A stretch of 64,000 bases of DNA from Chitinophaga flava (GCF_003308995.1 NZ_QFFJ01000001.1:3100001-3164000); one strand, 5' to 3'. Positions 52,341-62,008 are shown, numbered from the stretch's first letter. Notes: a model not told the origin generated them from the letters alone. Program-made: numbers and translations.

Positions 52341-52682
52341 TTAAAGTGCTATTGTTTGTAAATGTTGAATCCTGACAGTTCTGAGAGAAGATGGTAACAT
52401 GTCCCGGTGCTGCGTACATAACAAAGGAGATAACGCATACATAAACACACTTTCAATAGCATTACGCAAGGAATTGCTGCCATTGCGATATAATACCCCT
52501 GCAATGGTAAAACAACGTTTCACTTCCTGCAATTGTTCATGACGGATCATGTTGCCGGTATAGTCGGCAAAAGTGTGAATTACTTTACTCACTCTTTCCT
52601 TGGTCGTCAGCTGTTGCATAGGAAACGACAGACCAGGGATCTGTAAACCGATCAATTGTGAGATTTTCGAATCTGGTAACAT
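52341..52682 (-). CDS. Hypothetical protein, 113 aa, upstream of kdp
   Basis: Starts at ATG 52682 (MLPDSKISQLIGLQIPGLSF); an upstream TTG frame adds seven residues. The body (LTTKERVSKVIHTFADYTGNMI, then FTIAGVLYRNGSNSLRNAIESVFMYALSPLL) reads like a small helical protein of a DUF7674-like type. Position 12 bp before the small kdp peptide, same strand, suggests it could be the first gene of the operon. No DNA-binding motif is obvious. Confidence 0.6.
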   Translation of the reverse strand: MLPDSKISQLIGLQIPGLSFPMQQLTTKERVSKVIHTFADYTGNMIRHEQLQEVKRCFTIAGVLYRNGSNSLRNAIESVFMYALSPLLCTQHRDMLPSSLRTVRIQHLQTIAL

Positions 52683-52880
52683 GTGATCAATTGTTTGATA
52701 CAATTACCAGATATACCAGCCGGGTGCCAGTATTAAAAAAAGAAAAGAGAAACAGACATAACTATCTGTTTCTCAATATCATAAATAAAAATTCAACATT
52801 AAAGGGGAGAAAGAAGATTCCCGGAAACCATGCAGAATCTGAAGGGTATGTGCAGAAATGGAAAGGTATAGGGGAGAGCG

Positions 52881-53438
52881 TTATACCTTCTTACGTCCAA
52901 AATGGTAACTGATCATAAACGCACCCACGGAACCAAACCGGATTTCATAAAATGATTTGCCGGCATCAGGATCAAATGATCCTTCCTCCGTGACCTTGTG
53001 AAACATACAATTTAACGAGATCTCGGTAGACAGGGAAACATGTTTGTTAAAGAAGTAACGAACCCCTACCACCGGGCTTACACCATAGCGCCATATATGG
53101 GATTTGAGCGAATTGGCATGGAAGTATGCCAGCGATACATCGGAGCCACCATATAACGTCCAGTTATCGATGGTACCTCCCCATTGATGTCCTACTCTTA
53201 GTTCGGGAGCCCATCCCATCACAGGGTTATCGGATACCTCCAGATTGAGCGAGGCCCGCAAGGCTCTTTTAGGATGATAATGCCAGCGATAGTTAGCAGT
53301 GTAGGAATTAGCATTTTTTTTCAGGAAAGTAAGGATATTGGCCACGTCTATGGCAATCTCGTGCTGATAACGGTATTTCGCCACCGTACTGTCCTGTGCA
53401 AAAACAGCGATACTGAACAAAGTCAGTATCGCTGTCAT
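52881..53438 (-). CDS. Outer-membrane beta-barrel-like protein
   Basis: ATG at 53438 opens a signal peptide (MTAILTLFSIAVFAQ); a GTG at 53474 would overlap the preceding lipoprotein gene. The mature 170 residues form strands (NYRWHYHPKRALRASLNLEVSD, VGHQWGGTIDNWTLYGGSDV, WRYGVSPVVGVRYFFN) ending in a terminal SYHFGRKKV, the look of an eight-stranded barrel. It follows the lipoprotein gene by 13 bp, probably co-transcribed. Function not known. Confidence 0.72.
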   Translation of the reverse strand: MTAILTLFSIAVFAQDSTVAKYRYQHEIAIDVANILTFLKKNANSYTANYRWHYHPKRALRASLNLEVSDNPVMGWAPELRVGHQWGGTIDNWTLYGGSDVSLAYFHANSLKSHIWRYGVSPVVGVRYFFNKHVSLSTEISLNCMFHKVTEEGSFDPDAGKSFYEIRFGSVGAFMISYHFGRKKV

Positions 53439-53451
53439 AAAATAAGTACGT

Positions 53452-54639
53452 TTATTTCCGGTTAATCCAGCCACTCAGTTTGTTTTTTAAGTTCACGATC
53501 TTTTTGGAGAAAGCACCGTTGGATTGGGCTGTACGTTCAAACCAGTTTTCAACATCTGCACCAAAGTCTGGTTGCAGCATTGCTTTCAGGTCCTTGATGA
53601 ATGAATCGGTATAAACAGAAGCTGCTTCGGAAGATTTGTCTTTGTAGAAAACGATCAGGTCCTGGGAGCCGTTTGCATCTTTCAGTTTCAGCTGTGCCAC
53701 TTCCTGTTCTTTGGAGTAAGCGCTCACGTTGAATACAGTGTTGTACTGATCAGCTTTGGCGTTGGAAGGCAACTGGAAATAAGCTTTAGCGTCCAGGCTA
53801 CCTTTCAGGGTCAGGTCACCTTTTTTAACGGAACCGATCACAGATACCAGGTCCTCTTCAATTTTCAGGTTGTTATAATCATCATCCTTGAAAGTCACTT
53901 TTGCATTGAGTGCAGTTACACAATCAGAAGCAGATTGCAGTTCAGTTGTTACATTGAACTGTGTATTGCTCAGTTTTTCCACTTTCACGAGGAAGTTGTG
54001 TGGCTTCAGTGTCAGATTCAGCACCACTTTTGAAGGGATGGGGAAGTTACCGGTACCAAATTCGCCGGAGTAGTTGATGGTCATCAGTTCTTCCGTTCCT
54101 TTTTTCAGGCTGCCTTTAATGCTGGTAGGCAGATAAATGTCTAAAGCGTTCGCCTGGAATTTAGCGTCCTTGTATTCTGTGATCGCGAATACATAGTCGT
54201 TTACGGCCGTCGTAGGATCTGAAGGGAAAGACACTGTGATGTTGTCTGCCTTGGTCACCACAAACTTTTTAGTGCCCGGGTTCCAGGTGTAGTTGCCCAC
54301 GTAGTTCGCGTAATTAAAGCGACTGTTGTTGGGGTCCAGTTCAAAGTGATTGAAAGCTACATCGAGTGCATCAGTCAGGTCATCCAGCCAGGCTTCATTG
54401 GTGATGTTGCCTTTGTTAAGACCAGCAGTCTTAAACAAGGAGCGTACAAACTGGCCGTCTTTGATGTTTTTCACGCAGTCTACCAGGTTCTTGCTGGTAG
54501 CTTTGATCATCGTTTTGTCTTCTTCTACAGTTGTAGGTTTGTCGGGGTTGCTGCCATCATTGTTTTTGGAGCTGCAACCCGCCATGGCTAATACCAGTCC
54601 GGTACCTACCAGTACTTTACTGAATTTGTTCAGCATCAT
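53452..54639 (-). CDS. Lipoprotein of unknown function, 395 aa
   Basis: A signal segment ends at the lipobox LAMAGCSSKN (Cys22), so it is membrane-anchored in the envelope. The mature part is repetitive in fold: helical N-terminal region (SKNLVDCVKNIKDGQ), then strands with a lysine-rich pattern (VEKLSNTQFNVTTELQSASD, KKGDLTLKGSLDAKAYFQLP). I recognise no family. It lies directly upstream of the barrel gene, consistent with an envelope pair. First or second Met is equally good. Confidence 0.74.
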   Translation of the reverse strand: MMLNKFSKVLVGTGLVLAMAGCSSKNNDGSNPDKPTTVEEDKTMIKATSKNLVDCVKNIKDGQFVRSLFKTAGLNKGNITNEAWLDDLTDALDVAFNHFELDPNNSRFNYANYVGNYTWNPGTKKFVVTKADNITVSFPSDPTTAVNDYVFAITEYKDAKFQANALDIYLPTSIKGSLKKGTEELMTINYSGEFGTGNFPIPSKVVLNLTLKPHNFLVKVEKLSNTQFNVTTELQSASDCVTALNAKVTFKDDDYNNLKIEEDLVSVIGSVKKGDLTLKGSLDAKAYFQLPSNAKADQYNTVFNVSAYSKEQEVAQLKLKDANGSQDLIVFYKDKSSEAASVYTDSFIKDLKAMLQPDFGADVENWFERTAQSNGAFSKKIVNLKNKLSGWINRK

Positions 54640-54761
54640 AGGTCGAGATAATTGCGGGTTAAAAATAAGCCCACAAGATATAATCGATTTTTAAATAAGT
54701 TAATTTATTGAATATAAAAAACTTACATGAAAAGTTCGACCTGATAGGTAACAAGATAACC

Positions 54762-57700
54762 TTAGCTGAACAGATACAATACATCTTCTTTGGTGAGCTT
54801 TTTCACAAAGCCACTATCGTCGGAGATGATTTCTTTAACAAGTGATTTTTTACGTTCCTGTAGTTGTAATATTTTTTCTTCTACGGTATCCTTACAGATC
54901 ATACGGTAAGCGAAGATGTTTTTCGTTTGGCCGATACGGTGAGTACGGTCGATAGCCTGTTGTTCCACAGCCGGGTTCCACCATGGATCCACAATGTATA
55001 CATAGTCTGCTGCGGTAAGGTTAAGACCCACACCACCTGCTTTCAGGGAGATGAGGAATACGCGGCATTCATCATTATGCTGGAAATTTTGGATCGCCTT
55101 TTCACGATCTACCGTAGAGGTGCTACCATCGAAGTACTCGTAAGGTATCTTCATATGCTGCAACCTTTCCCGGATAAGTCCAAGCATGCCCAGGAACTGA
55201 GAAAACACCAGCACCTTGTGATTACCGATATTCTCGGCTATTTCACGGGTCAGCTCATGCAGCTTCACAGAGTGGTTGGGATACTGTTCCGTATCATTGA
55301 GGATAGCCGGCGAGTCGCAGATCTGGCGCAGCTTCATCAAACCTTGCAGGATGGTCAGCTGTGAACGTTCCATACCCTGATCTTCAATAACACCCAATAT
55401 CTTGGAGCGATAGGTATTACGATAGGCATCATAAATATGGCGCTGCTCAGGGTCCATTTCACAGAAGATCACTGTTTCAATTTTCTCCGGCAGGTCTTTC
55501 GCCACCTGTTCTTTGGTACGGCGGAGAATAAAGGGATATATCAGTTTACGCAGATGTTCTTTTCTTTCTTCATCCTGGAACTTGTCTATCGGCGTAGCAA
55601 ATTCATTCCGGAAAAAGTCTACGCTGCCCAGCATGCCCGGGTTCAGGAAGTTCATCTGTGCATAAATATCGAAGGTATTGTTCTGCATGGGGGTACCACT
55701 CAGTGCCAGCCTGTTTTTGGTATGCAACAGCTGGGCTGCTTTGGTAACCTTGGACTGCGGATTTTTAATGGCCTGTGATTCATCCAGGACCACATAATCA
55801 AACTCCAGCTTCATCAGCGTTTGTATGTCACTACGCAGCGTACCATAGGTGGTGATGATCACATCAAACTTGGCCAGTTCCGCAGCATCTTTGATACGCG
55901 TAGGTCCATGATGGATATGATGCTGGATTTCGGGAGTGAACTTGCGGATCTCATTCTCCCAGTTATAGATCAGCGTGGTAGGACAAACTACCAGCGTCAT
56001 ACACTTCCCTTCATTTTTGTTTTTATAATACTGGATGAAGGTGAGTGCCTGGATGGTTTTACCAAGACCCATGTCATCTGCCAGGATACCGCCCCACTTG
56101 ATTTCATCGAGATAGTTGAGCCACTGGAAGCCGCTTTCCTGATAAGGGCGCAGCGTAGCTTTCAGGTTATCTGGCAGCGAGATATTACGGATCTCATCAA
56201 ACTGCAGCAGTTTTTTACGCTTCTGCTCCAGTTCTATTACAACGGCTTCATCATCGATAAACTCATACAGTTCATCGATTACGCTGAAGTTGTATTTGCT
56301 GAGTTTAAGGCCTTTGTCTTTTTCTTCACCTACCTTAAACAACAGTGAATATTTGCGCAGCCATTCTTCCGGCAGCAGGCCCAGAGAGCCGTCTGCCAGC
56401 TGAACATAGTTCTGTTTGTTGGCCAGCGCATTTTTGATGTCTTTGATGCTTACTTTCTGGTCGCCATACAATACCTCAATCTGCGCATCGAACCAGTCGA
56501 TGCCGGAGCTGATTTGCAGGTTGGTGACCGGTTTATGCGAACTGAATTTGAAGTTGCGCAGGTTATCAAAACCGAAAACGCGCACATTCATTTCTTTCAG
56601 TGCATCGAAGAAGAGGAAGAACCAGTTGTTCTTCAGGGCTTCTTTAGCACGCAGATAAAAATAGTTGTTGTTGTCGTGCTGTGCGAAGTTGGTATGCAGT
56701 GCGCGCAGTTTGCCGACAAACTCTTCTTCCGCTTCCTTGTTACGGCGGATGACGAGTACTTTATTCCCTTCCTGTACGGTGATCTTGCTTTCATCATTCC
56801 ATTCTACCTCCTGGCCACGGTAAGCGAAGCCGGGTTGAATGATGAATGTTTCGCCCAGTTCTTTGAGGTATACACGGCATTCCGGTGCCAGGTCGGTAAT
56901 TTCTGCCAGCAGCTCTTTATCGAAGCGGATATCATACTGCCGGCTTAATGGCAGCAGATAGTCCTTGAGATATACCGGCCATTCCTTGTTAGGGATTTTC
57001 AGTTTACCGTTTTGCTGGAAGAGGGCTACGTGCAGGGCGTCCTGCGGTGTTTCAAACAGGTACAGCATGTTCTGGTGGAGGAACAGCAGCGGGCTTGCCC
57101 ACTTGTTGTCTGCTACATTGACCAGTTCACCTTCTATTGTTACAAAACAGTTCACTTCCACATGGCTGCTGCCGCTGCTGGTTTTGATGACCAGCTTCAG
57201 TCTTTCGGCGCCTATCTGGACCGGTTGCAGGTTTTTGGTTTTGAACTGTTGCCGCTGAGGCAGGTAAAATACCAGGCCCTGTTCTGCCAGCTGCGGAAAC
57301 AGCTTAGCCAGTTTGGGATGCAGGTATTCCAGCATCAGCTCTTTGGTTTCGGTAGGCAGCTCTTCGGCATTTTCATGCGTGATATTTTCCCAGATGCCCG
57401 CAAATGGGGAGTTTTTACTGAGAAACTTACTGACTTCCGCACCCTGTAACTTACGGATAGGGGCTATGAGCTCCCTGTCTTTTTCTTTGTATTGATAGAA
57501 GTCAACATATTTGGTGAGGTCCAGTTTACTGGCCAGGGAAACGAAGGCTGTCTGGTCTTCATTCACTTCACCGCTGACAATATCTATTTTAAAATAAGGG
57601 TATAAGTCCTCGTTGGCGTTGAATATGGCAGCCAGGCGCTGTGTTACCGTCAGGGTTTCTTCCGGTGGCGGCGGAGCGGTGGCTGGCTGGCGGCCGGCGG

Positions 57701-58499
57701 AGTTTCCGTCTACTCTTTTGATGCTGGGGTCCAGCACCCGCAGGAAGGGCTTACCATCCATATAGGAAAAGGCAAACTTTCCGTCGAGGTCGTCACTCAG
57801 CGAGTAGCCATATAGGGAGAGGAGTTTATTTTTCTCTTTGTCCCAGTTACGCAGCGTATCAAAGTAAAAAGGCCCGTGTTTCTGCAGCAGCTGCAGGAAA
57901 AGGGCTGTTTTATGCACACAGAGGGCGTGGGCTGTTTCATCACAGGTGCAATGAGTATCAAAAAAACGTTCCTCATTACGCTGTATGATCAGCGGATATT
58001 GCTTTTTATCCAGCACCAGCATGGCTTCTATCTTTTCATCTTTGGCAGATGATATCTTAGCCGGATGCTGTTTGGCGATCGTTTCTGCTTCTGCCATGAT
58101 GGAGGCAGATACCAGTAGCTTGATCGTTTTGATATCAATGGATTTCATTTTGATCAGCGTGTGTTGCTGATCAAACTGGGTTTCAAAGCTCTCAAAGTGA
58201 TTTTTGTCCAGCATCTCCTGAAGCTGGAACAGGGCTGCCGCCTCATGACGGCAGATATCGCCCAGGTTGTACGGACATTGGCAACGGACAGACATACCGC
58301 TGCTCTCACCATATTTATTGATGTTGACGCGGTAGTAATTGGCATGAGTGTCACTCTTTACGCGGAAAGTAGCTGATTTAAGCACCGGATCGGCTTCGAT
58401 GAGCTCTACGCCCCCGGTAGAAAAAATACGCTTCCCCCTGCGGATCACTTCATCAGTGCCGTTATTGTAAACATATTTTAGCAAATGGGGTAGCGACAT
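54762..58499 (-). CDS. SNF2-family DEAD/DEAH helicase with two SWIM zinc fingers
   Basis: A 1245-residue nucleic-acid-dependent ATPase. Two N-terminal SWIM-type zinc sites are visible: C73xC75/C83xH85 and C184xC186/C194xH196. A long middle region without motifs follows, then the Snf2 ATPase core with DDMGLGKT (Walker A near 808) and DESQ (motif II near 906), LSGTPMQNN (motif III), and the C-terminal helicase half (FSQFLGML, LKAGGVGLNLTAAD, QAIDRTHRIGQ). Such proteins remodel protein-DNA complexes or act in repair or defence; the role here is unknown. It stands alone. Confidence 0.9.
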   Translation of the reverse strand: MSLPHLLKYVYNNGTDEVIRRGKRIFSTGGVELIEADPVLKSATFRVKSDTHANYYRVNINKYGESSGMSVRCQCPYNLGDICRHEAAALFQLQEMLDKNHFESFETQFDQQHTLIKMKSIDIKTIKLLVSASIMAEAETIAKQHPAKISSAKDEKIEAMLVLDKKQYPLIIQRNEERFFDTHCTCDETAHALCVHKTALFLQLLQKHGPFYFDTLRNWDKEKNKLLSLYGYSLSDDLDGKFAFSYMDGKPFLRVLDPSIKRVDGNSAGRQPATAPPPPEETLTVTQRLAAIFNANEDLYPYFKIDIVSGEVNEDQTAFVSLASKLDLTKYVDFYQYKEKDRELIAPIRKLQGAEVSKFLSKNSPFAGIWENITHENAEELPTETKELMLEYLHPKLAKLFPQLAEQGLVFYLPQRQQFKTKNLQPVQIGAERLKLVIKTSSGSSHVEVNCFVTIEGELVNVADNKWASPLLFLHQNMLYLFETPQDALHVALFQQNGKLKIPNKEWPVYLKDYLLPLSRQYDIRFDKELLAEITDLAPECRVYLKELGETFIIQPGFAYRGQEVEWNDESKITVQEGNKVLVIRRNKEAEEEFVGKLRALHTNFAQHDNNNYFYLRAKEALKNNWFFLFFDALKEMNVRVFGFDNLRNFKFSSHKPVTNLQISSGIDWFDAQIEVLYGDQKVSIKDIKNALANKQNYVQLADGSLGLLPEEWLRKYSLLFKVGEEKDKGLKLSKYNFSVIDELYEFIDDEAVVIELEQKRKKLLQFDEIRNISLPDNLKATLRPYQESGFQWLNYLDEIKWGGILADDMGLGKTIQALTFIQYYKNKNEGKCMTLVVCPTTLIYNWENEIRKFTPEIQHHIHHGPTRIKDAAELAKFDVIITTYGTLRSDIQTLMKLEFDYVVLDESQAIKNPQSKVTKAAQLLHTKNRLALSGTPMQNNTFDIYAQMNFLNPGMLGSVDFFRNEFATPIDKFQDEERKEHLRKLIYPFILRRTKEQVAKDLPEKIETVIFCEMDPEQRHIYDAYRNTYRSKILGVIEDQGMERSQLTILQGLMKLRQICDSPAILNDTEQYPNHSVKLHELTREIAENIGNHKVLVFSQFLGMLGLIRERLQHMKIPYEYFDGSTSTVDREKAIQNFQHNDECRVFLISLKAGGVGLNLTAADYVYIVDPWWNPAVEQQAIDRTHRIGQTKNIFAYRMICKDTVEEKILQLQERKKSLVKEIISDDSGFVKKLTKEDVLYLFS

Positions 58500-58814
58500 A
58501 CTATACGTTGTTGCCTGCTTTTATTATCAGTCTACGGGGTAAATAAATATATCAAAAATCTTTAACCGCTGATAAAAAGGCAATCCACAAAACTAAGCAG
58601 AAATCTCTAATAAACAGCACCCAAAATGAGAGTTAAATCACAATTCCGCTGTGGTGGCATATTCCCCGTTGCCCGCCCCTGGCGGGGTCAGTGGCGGACT
58701 GAAAATTTATTTTATATATTTTTTTAATAATGTATATTTACTGATACTATTTTACCTCTGTTTATCAATAAATTACGTTCACATGAAATAAAAAACATAT
58801 ATAAAGGTCGTTTT
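58500..58814. other. Gene-free region upstream of the helicase
   Basis: 315 bases, AT-rich, apart from a short GC stretch with a hairpin CCCGCC/GGCGGG at about 58672-58686. No coding frame or clear promoter stands out. Confidence 0.5.
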
Positions 58815-59720
58815 TTAGCTAATATGCCGGATATACCGTTTCACAGAAAAATCCATCGCCTCCCGGGCCCCTGTCAGGATATACTTGCCGAAAGCTCCGT
58901 ACATAGCGTCATAAGACAGCGGAGATACTGCCTCCTGAATAATCTTCACCTCCGCAGCAGACAGCGGGATATTATTAGGATAGCTATACATAAAAGAAGT
59001 TGTTTTCCGGTCGGTAGACACCTGAATCACATCACCCACCAGCAGGGCTCCTTTACCCGCAGGGCTGTACAACACATTAGCACCGGGGAAGTGCCCGCCA
59101 CAAAGCACCAGCTTCATACCGTCCCATAGCTCCAACGTTTTGCCCTCCCATAAACGGATCACCGGATCATGCCTTCCCAGCCAGGAAGCATCCAGCTGAT
59201 GTACATATACCGGCGCATTGTCAAAAGCATGGCTCCATTCCACAATAGTCGAAAAATAATGGGGATGCGAAATGGCAATAGCCCTGATTCCACCCAGGCG
59301 ATGGATGATATCTATCGTAGAGTCGTCCAGGTTAGTAATACAGTCCCACAAAATATTCCCATGAGGTGTTACTACCAGATGCGCCCGCTGTGATATCGCG
59401 AAGCCGGGCGTGGAGTAAATGGCATATATACCCGGCGCTACCAGTTCAATCACATTCTTATGACCTTTTTGTATCTGTTCAAGAGTGGTCCAGCTCTGTC
59501 CGGCAGGATTCACATACTGGCGCTCATCTTCACAGATAGGACAGTGTGCCGGCGCAGTCTCCGCAGCATCGTACTGCACACCACAGGTAACACAGATATA
59601 GTGTTTCATAACATTGTTTTTATCATTTGAAAGGTAGGGCATTTTTGATAAAAGCGGCAGCCCGGCTATCGCCAGCCCGCTTTGTTTGATCCAGTCGCGT
59701 CGCGTGTTTTGCTTTTGCAT
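58815..59720 (-). CDS. Rubredoxin-like plus metallo-beta-lactamase-fold protein with Tat-like signal
   Basis: Residues 1-37 look like a twin-arginine signal (TRRDWIKQSGLAIAGLPLL). A rubredoxin-like zinc/iron site follows: C43VTC46 and C60PIC63. Then comes a metallo-beta-lactamase-fold domain with an SHPHYF metal motif near residue 152 and GGHFPGAN near 208, ending in LVGDVIQVS. The reaction is unknown. A second ATG at 59609 (MKHYICVTCG) would make a cytoplasmic form without the Tat region. It is divergent from the AraC regulator with about 85 bp between them, so joint control is likely. Confidence 0.78.
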   Translation of the reverse strand: MQKQNTRRDWIKQSGLAIAGLPLLSKMPYLSNDKNNVMKHYICVTCGVQYDAAETAPAHCPICEDERQYVNPAGQSWTTLEQIQKGHKNVIELVAPGIYAIYSTPGFAISQRAHLVVTPHGNILWDCITNLDDSTIDIIHRLGGIRAIAISHPHYFSTIVEWSHAFDNAPVYVHQLDASWLGRHDPVIRLWEGKTLELWDGMKLVLCGGHFPGANVLYSPAGKGALLVGDVIQVSTDRKTTSFMYSYPNNIPLSAAEVKIIQEAVSPLSYDAMYGAFGKYILTGAREAMDFSVKRYIRHIS

Positions 59721-59805
59721 AAATCATCATTTTTGAATGTCAAAAGTATCCCGTCGAAGCCCCTCGCTCAAGGGACATCTTCAACAAATACTTGTACATT
59801 TGAAC

Positions 59806-60693
59806 ATGCAACCACCTATTCCACAGCACCGGATCAACGATGGTGTAACCGTTCCGGTGCCACCGTTTTCCAACAATGTGTTGATTGCAGGTTTTAATGA
59901 TGAAGGGAAGATCATGCCCAGGCAATACCCTCACCGGCATGCCTATTATGAGATATTGCTGCTGCATCGCAGCAAGGGTGTACATTATGTGGACTTTGTG
60001 GCTTATCCGTTTGAAGGAGCGGTGGTGTTCCTGTTGTCACCAGAGCAGGTGCATCAATTGAACCGCGAAGGTTCCAACGGATATACGCTCCGGTTTGATC
60101 CGGCATTCTTCAGCAGTGGCAATGATCCCGACAGCCAGCTGCTGGGCCATTTCCTCTTCGACAATATGCAGGCCTGCCCGGTAATACCGCTGGAGGAAAC
60201 GGAGCTGGCACGCCTGGACAACCTGCTGGGCATTGCGCAGGACGAATTCAACAGAGGCGGGGATGATGCAACACAAATCCTCTTTTCCTATATCCGTGTA
60301 ATTTTGATGGAAGTCATGCGTATCCGGCGACGTCAACTGGGAGAAGCTCACCTGTTGCCCGGCGCCCCGCAAACACAGCTACTCCAGTTCAAACTCTTAT
60401 TGCACCGGCATTTCCATGAACTGCATGAAGTGCAGGACTATGCTTCCCGAATGCATATTACGCCGCGGCAGCTGAATAGCATCACCCAACGGTTCACCGG
60501 CAAAACCGCCGGCTCCCTCATCCGGGAACGTATCCTCCTGGAAGCCAAACGGCTGCTCTTCCTCAACGAACTTACCATTAAAGAAGCCGGTTACCGCATC
60601 GGATTCGATGATCCGGCCTACTTCACCCGTTTCTTCAAAAAAAATACAGGCATCTCTCCACAGCAATTCCGGGACAACACCCCTCAGGCATAA
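59806..60693 (+). CDS. AraC-family transcriptional regulator
   Basis: N-terminal cupin-type sensing domain (HRHAYYEILLLHRSKGVHYV near residue 45) and C-terminal two-helix-turn-helix domain (LHEVQDYASRMHITPRQLNSI, then AKRLLFLNELTIKEAGYRIGF, DPAYFTRFFKKNTGISPQQFR). It binds promoters and probably controls the divergent rubredoxin/MBL gene and/or the downstream doxX gene. ATG 59806 is chosen; the earlier ATG at 59737 leaves only 16 bp to the divergent gene. TACATTTG at 59794-59801 fits a -7 box. Confidence 0.88.
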   Translation: MQPPIPQHRINDGVTVPVPPFSNNVLIAGFNDEGKIMPRQYPHRHAYYEILLLHRSKGVHYVDFVAYPFEGAVVFLLSPEQVHQLNREGSNGYTLRFDPAFFSSGNDPDSQLLGHFLFDNMQACPVIPLEETELARLDNLLGIAQDEFNRGGDDATQILFSYIRVILMEVMRIRRRQLGEAHLLPGAPQTQLLQFKLLLHRHFHELHEVQDYASRMHITPRQLNSITQRFTGKTAGSLIRERILLEAKRLLFLNELTIKEAGYRIGFDDPAYFTRFFKKNTGISPQQFRDNTPQA

Positions 60694-60723
60694 AAGTGCA
60701 ACACAAACACATTTTTATCCATG

Positions 60724-60752
60724 TTTTCCCTTTTGCCGGGATTGTAGTTTTG
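60724..60752 (+). promoter_or_regulatory. Bacteroidota-type promoter for doxX
   Basis: TTTT (60724-60727), 17 bases, then TAGTTTTG (60745-60752), near the TTTG/TAnnTTTG consensus, 28 bases before the doxX start. Confidence 0.5.
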
Positions 60753-60780
60753 TGTCTTCATTCTTAAACACACACTTCTT

Positions 60781-61164
60781 ATGAAAGACAACAAACAAAT
60801 CGCATTTCTGGTATTACGTATAGGCCTCGGCATATTGTTCGTGATTTTTGGTATTCAGAAATTACAGGGCGGTACCGCCACCTGGGAATTCCTGGGCGGC
60901 ACACTGAAAACCATCGGCATCAGCAAATGGCCTGCTTTCTGGGGTCTGCTGGCCACTCTTTCCGAACTGGTGGGAGGTATCGCATTGATTACCGGCTTCT
61001 TCATCAGACCTGCAGCTGTTGCACTGCTGGGTACAATGATCGTCGCCACCTTATTCAAGATAACTTCAGGAGCATCTTTTGCGGAAGTGTCCTATCCGCT
61101 GGCAATGGTGATTGTATTTATCTCGTTTATTATTGGAGGGGGAAGACGGGTACAAACGGCATAA
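60781..61164 (+). CDS. DoxX-family membrane protein
   Basis: A 127-residue, four-helix inner-membrane protein. Family features: a start like FLVLRIGLGILFVIFGIQKL, LSELVGGIALITGFFIRPAA in the middle, and the last helix YPLAMVIVFISFIIGGG. DoxX proteins are linked to thiosulfate:quinone oxidoreductase or thiol stress in other bacteria. It is followed by a long inverted repeat, likely the end of transcription, and is downstream of the AraC gene by 87 bp. Confidence 0.85.
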   Translation: MKDNKQIAFLVLRIGLGILFVIFGIQKLQGGTATWEFLGGTLKTIGISKWPAFWGLLATLSELVGGIALITGFFIRPAAVALLGTMIVATLFKITSGASFAEVSYPLAMVIVFISFIIGGGRRVQTA

Positions 61165-61174
61165 AAATTTAGAG

Positions 61175-61266
61175 ATTAAATGATTTAGGGATTTAGGGAC
61201 TTAGGAATTTGAAATGCAGCGAAGAATTGCAGCGGATCAAATTCCTAAGTCCCTAAATCATTTAAT
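61175..61266. repeat. Long inverted repeat between convergent genes
   Basis: Left arm 61175-61210 and right arm 61239-61266 are complementary over about 28 bases, apart from an 8-base duplication (ATTTAGGG twice in the left arm), with a loop of about 28 bases. It lies exactly between doxX (+) and comB (-). Confidence 0.75.
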
Positions 61267-61268
61267 CC

Positions 61269-61991
61269 TTAAACACCTACCAGTGCTCCGTCTTTAAATA
61301 TCGGGAGAATATTGGCGCCATCAGGCGTAAGGCAATAGGTAATATCTTTTTCCAGGCCATATTTAGCAAGACGCTTGTAGTGAGAGGCCTGTTTCATAAA
61401 TTGATGGATGTCTGTTTTAGCAGATTCATACAGTGTTTCAGCGGCAATCGCAGAATCACAGTTGACATCAAAATGTTCCCGGATGCGGTTTACCACTGCA
61501 CCGGCGAAGAGCGTATCTTCCATGTTTACCCGGTCTTTCCAGGCAGCGCAGCCCAGTATCACGTTTTGATTTTGCGCGATCAGGTAGTCGCATACTGCGC
61601 TGATATTGGGAAAAGAGCCGGTAATAATCTGAATGGCATCTTTGGCCATATGCAGTAACTTGGTGCCGTTAGTAGTAGTGAGCACCAGTGTTTTGTTTTC
61701 GATAAACTCCCGGGGATATTCAAAAGGGGAGTTACCATGTACCAGTCCTTCCGCCACTTTACCATCGCGTTCGCCGGCAGTGATGCCATCGATTGCGCGG
61801 CCGATATTCACACATTCTTCTACGGTAGCTACTGGTATTACTTTGGCAGCGCCATTGTACAGGGCGGTGCAGATGGTTGAGGTAGCACGCAGTACATCGA
61901 TGATGACCACGATGCTGTTTTTCACATCAAATAAATGTAATAAAGCCGGGGATAGACATACTTCCAGGCTGGGTTTGTTGCTTTCTGTCAT
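61269..61991 (-). CDS. comB: 2-phosphosulfolactate phosphatase (ComB family)
   Basis: A 240-residue soluble enzyme. ComB hallmarks: VVIIDVLRATSTICTALYNGA (near residues 27-48), IDGITAGERDGK, GNSPFEYP (near residue 84), TTTNGTKLL, ILGCAAWKDR and the final catalytic region with DINC-like VNCDSAIAAE. In archaea it makes sulfolactate in coenzyme M synthesis; in Bacteroidota it feeds sulfolactate or related sulfonates, possibly sulfonolipids. The partner comA is not in the window. Confidence 0.88.
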   Translation of the reverse strand: MTESNKPSLEVCLSPALLHLFDVKNSIVVIIDVLRATSTICTALYNGAAKVIPVATVEECVNIGRAIDGITAGERDGKVAEGLVHGNSPFEYPREFIENKTLVLTTTNGTKLLHMAKDAIQIITGSFPNISAVCDYLIAQNQNVILGCAAWKDRVNMEDTLFAGAVVNRIREHFDVNCDSAIAAETLYESAKTDIHQFMKQASHYKRLAKYGLEKDITYCLTPDGANILPIFKDGALVGV

Positions 61992-62008
61992 TCAATTGCA
62001 TTTATGCA

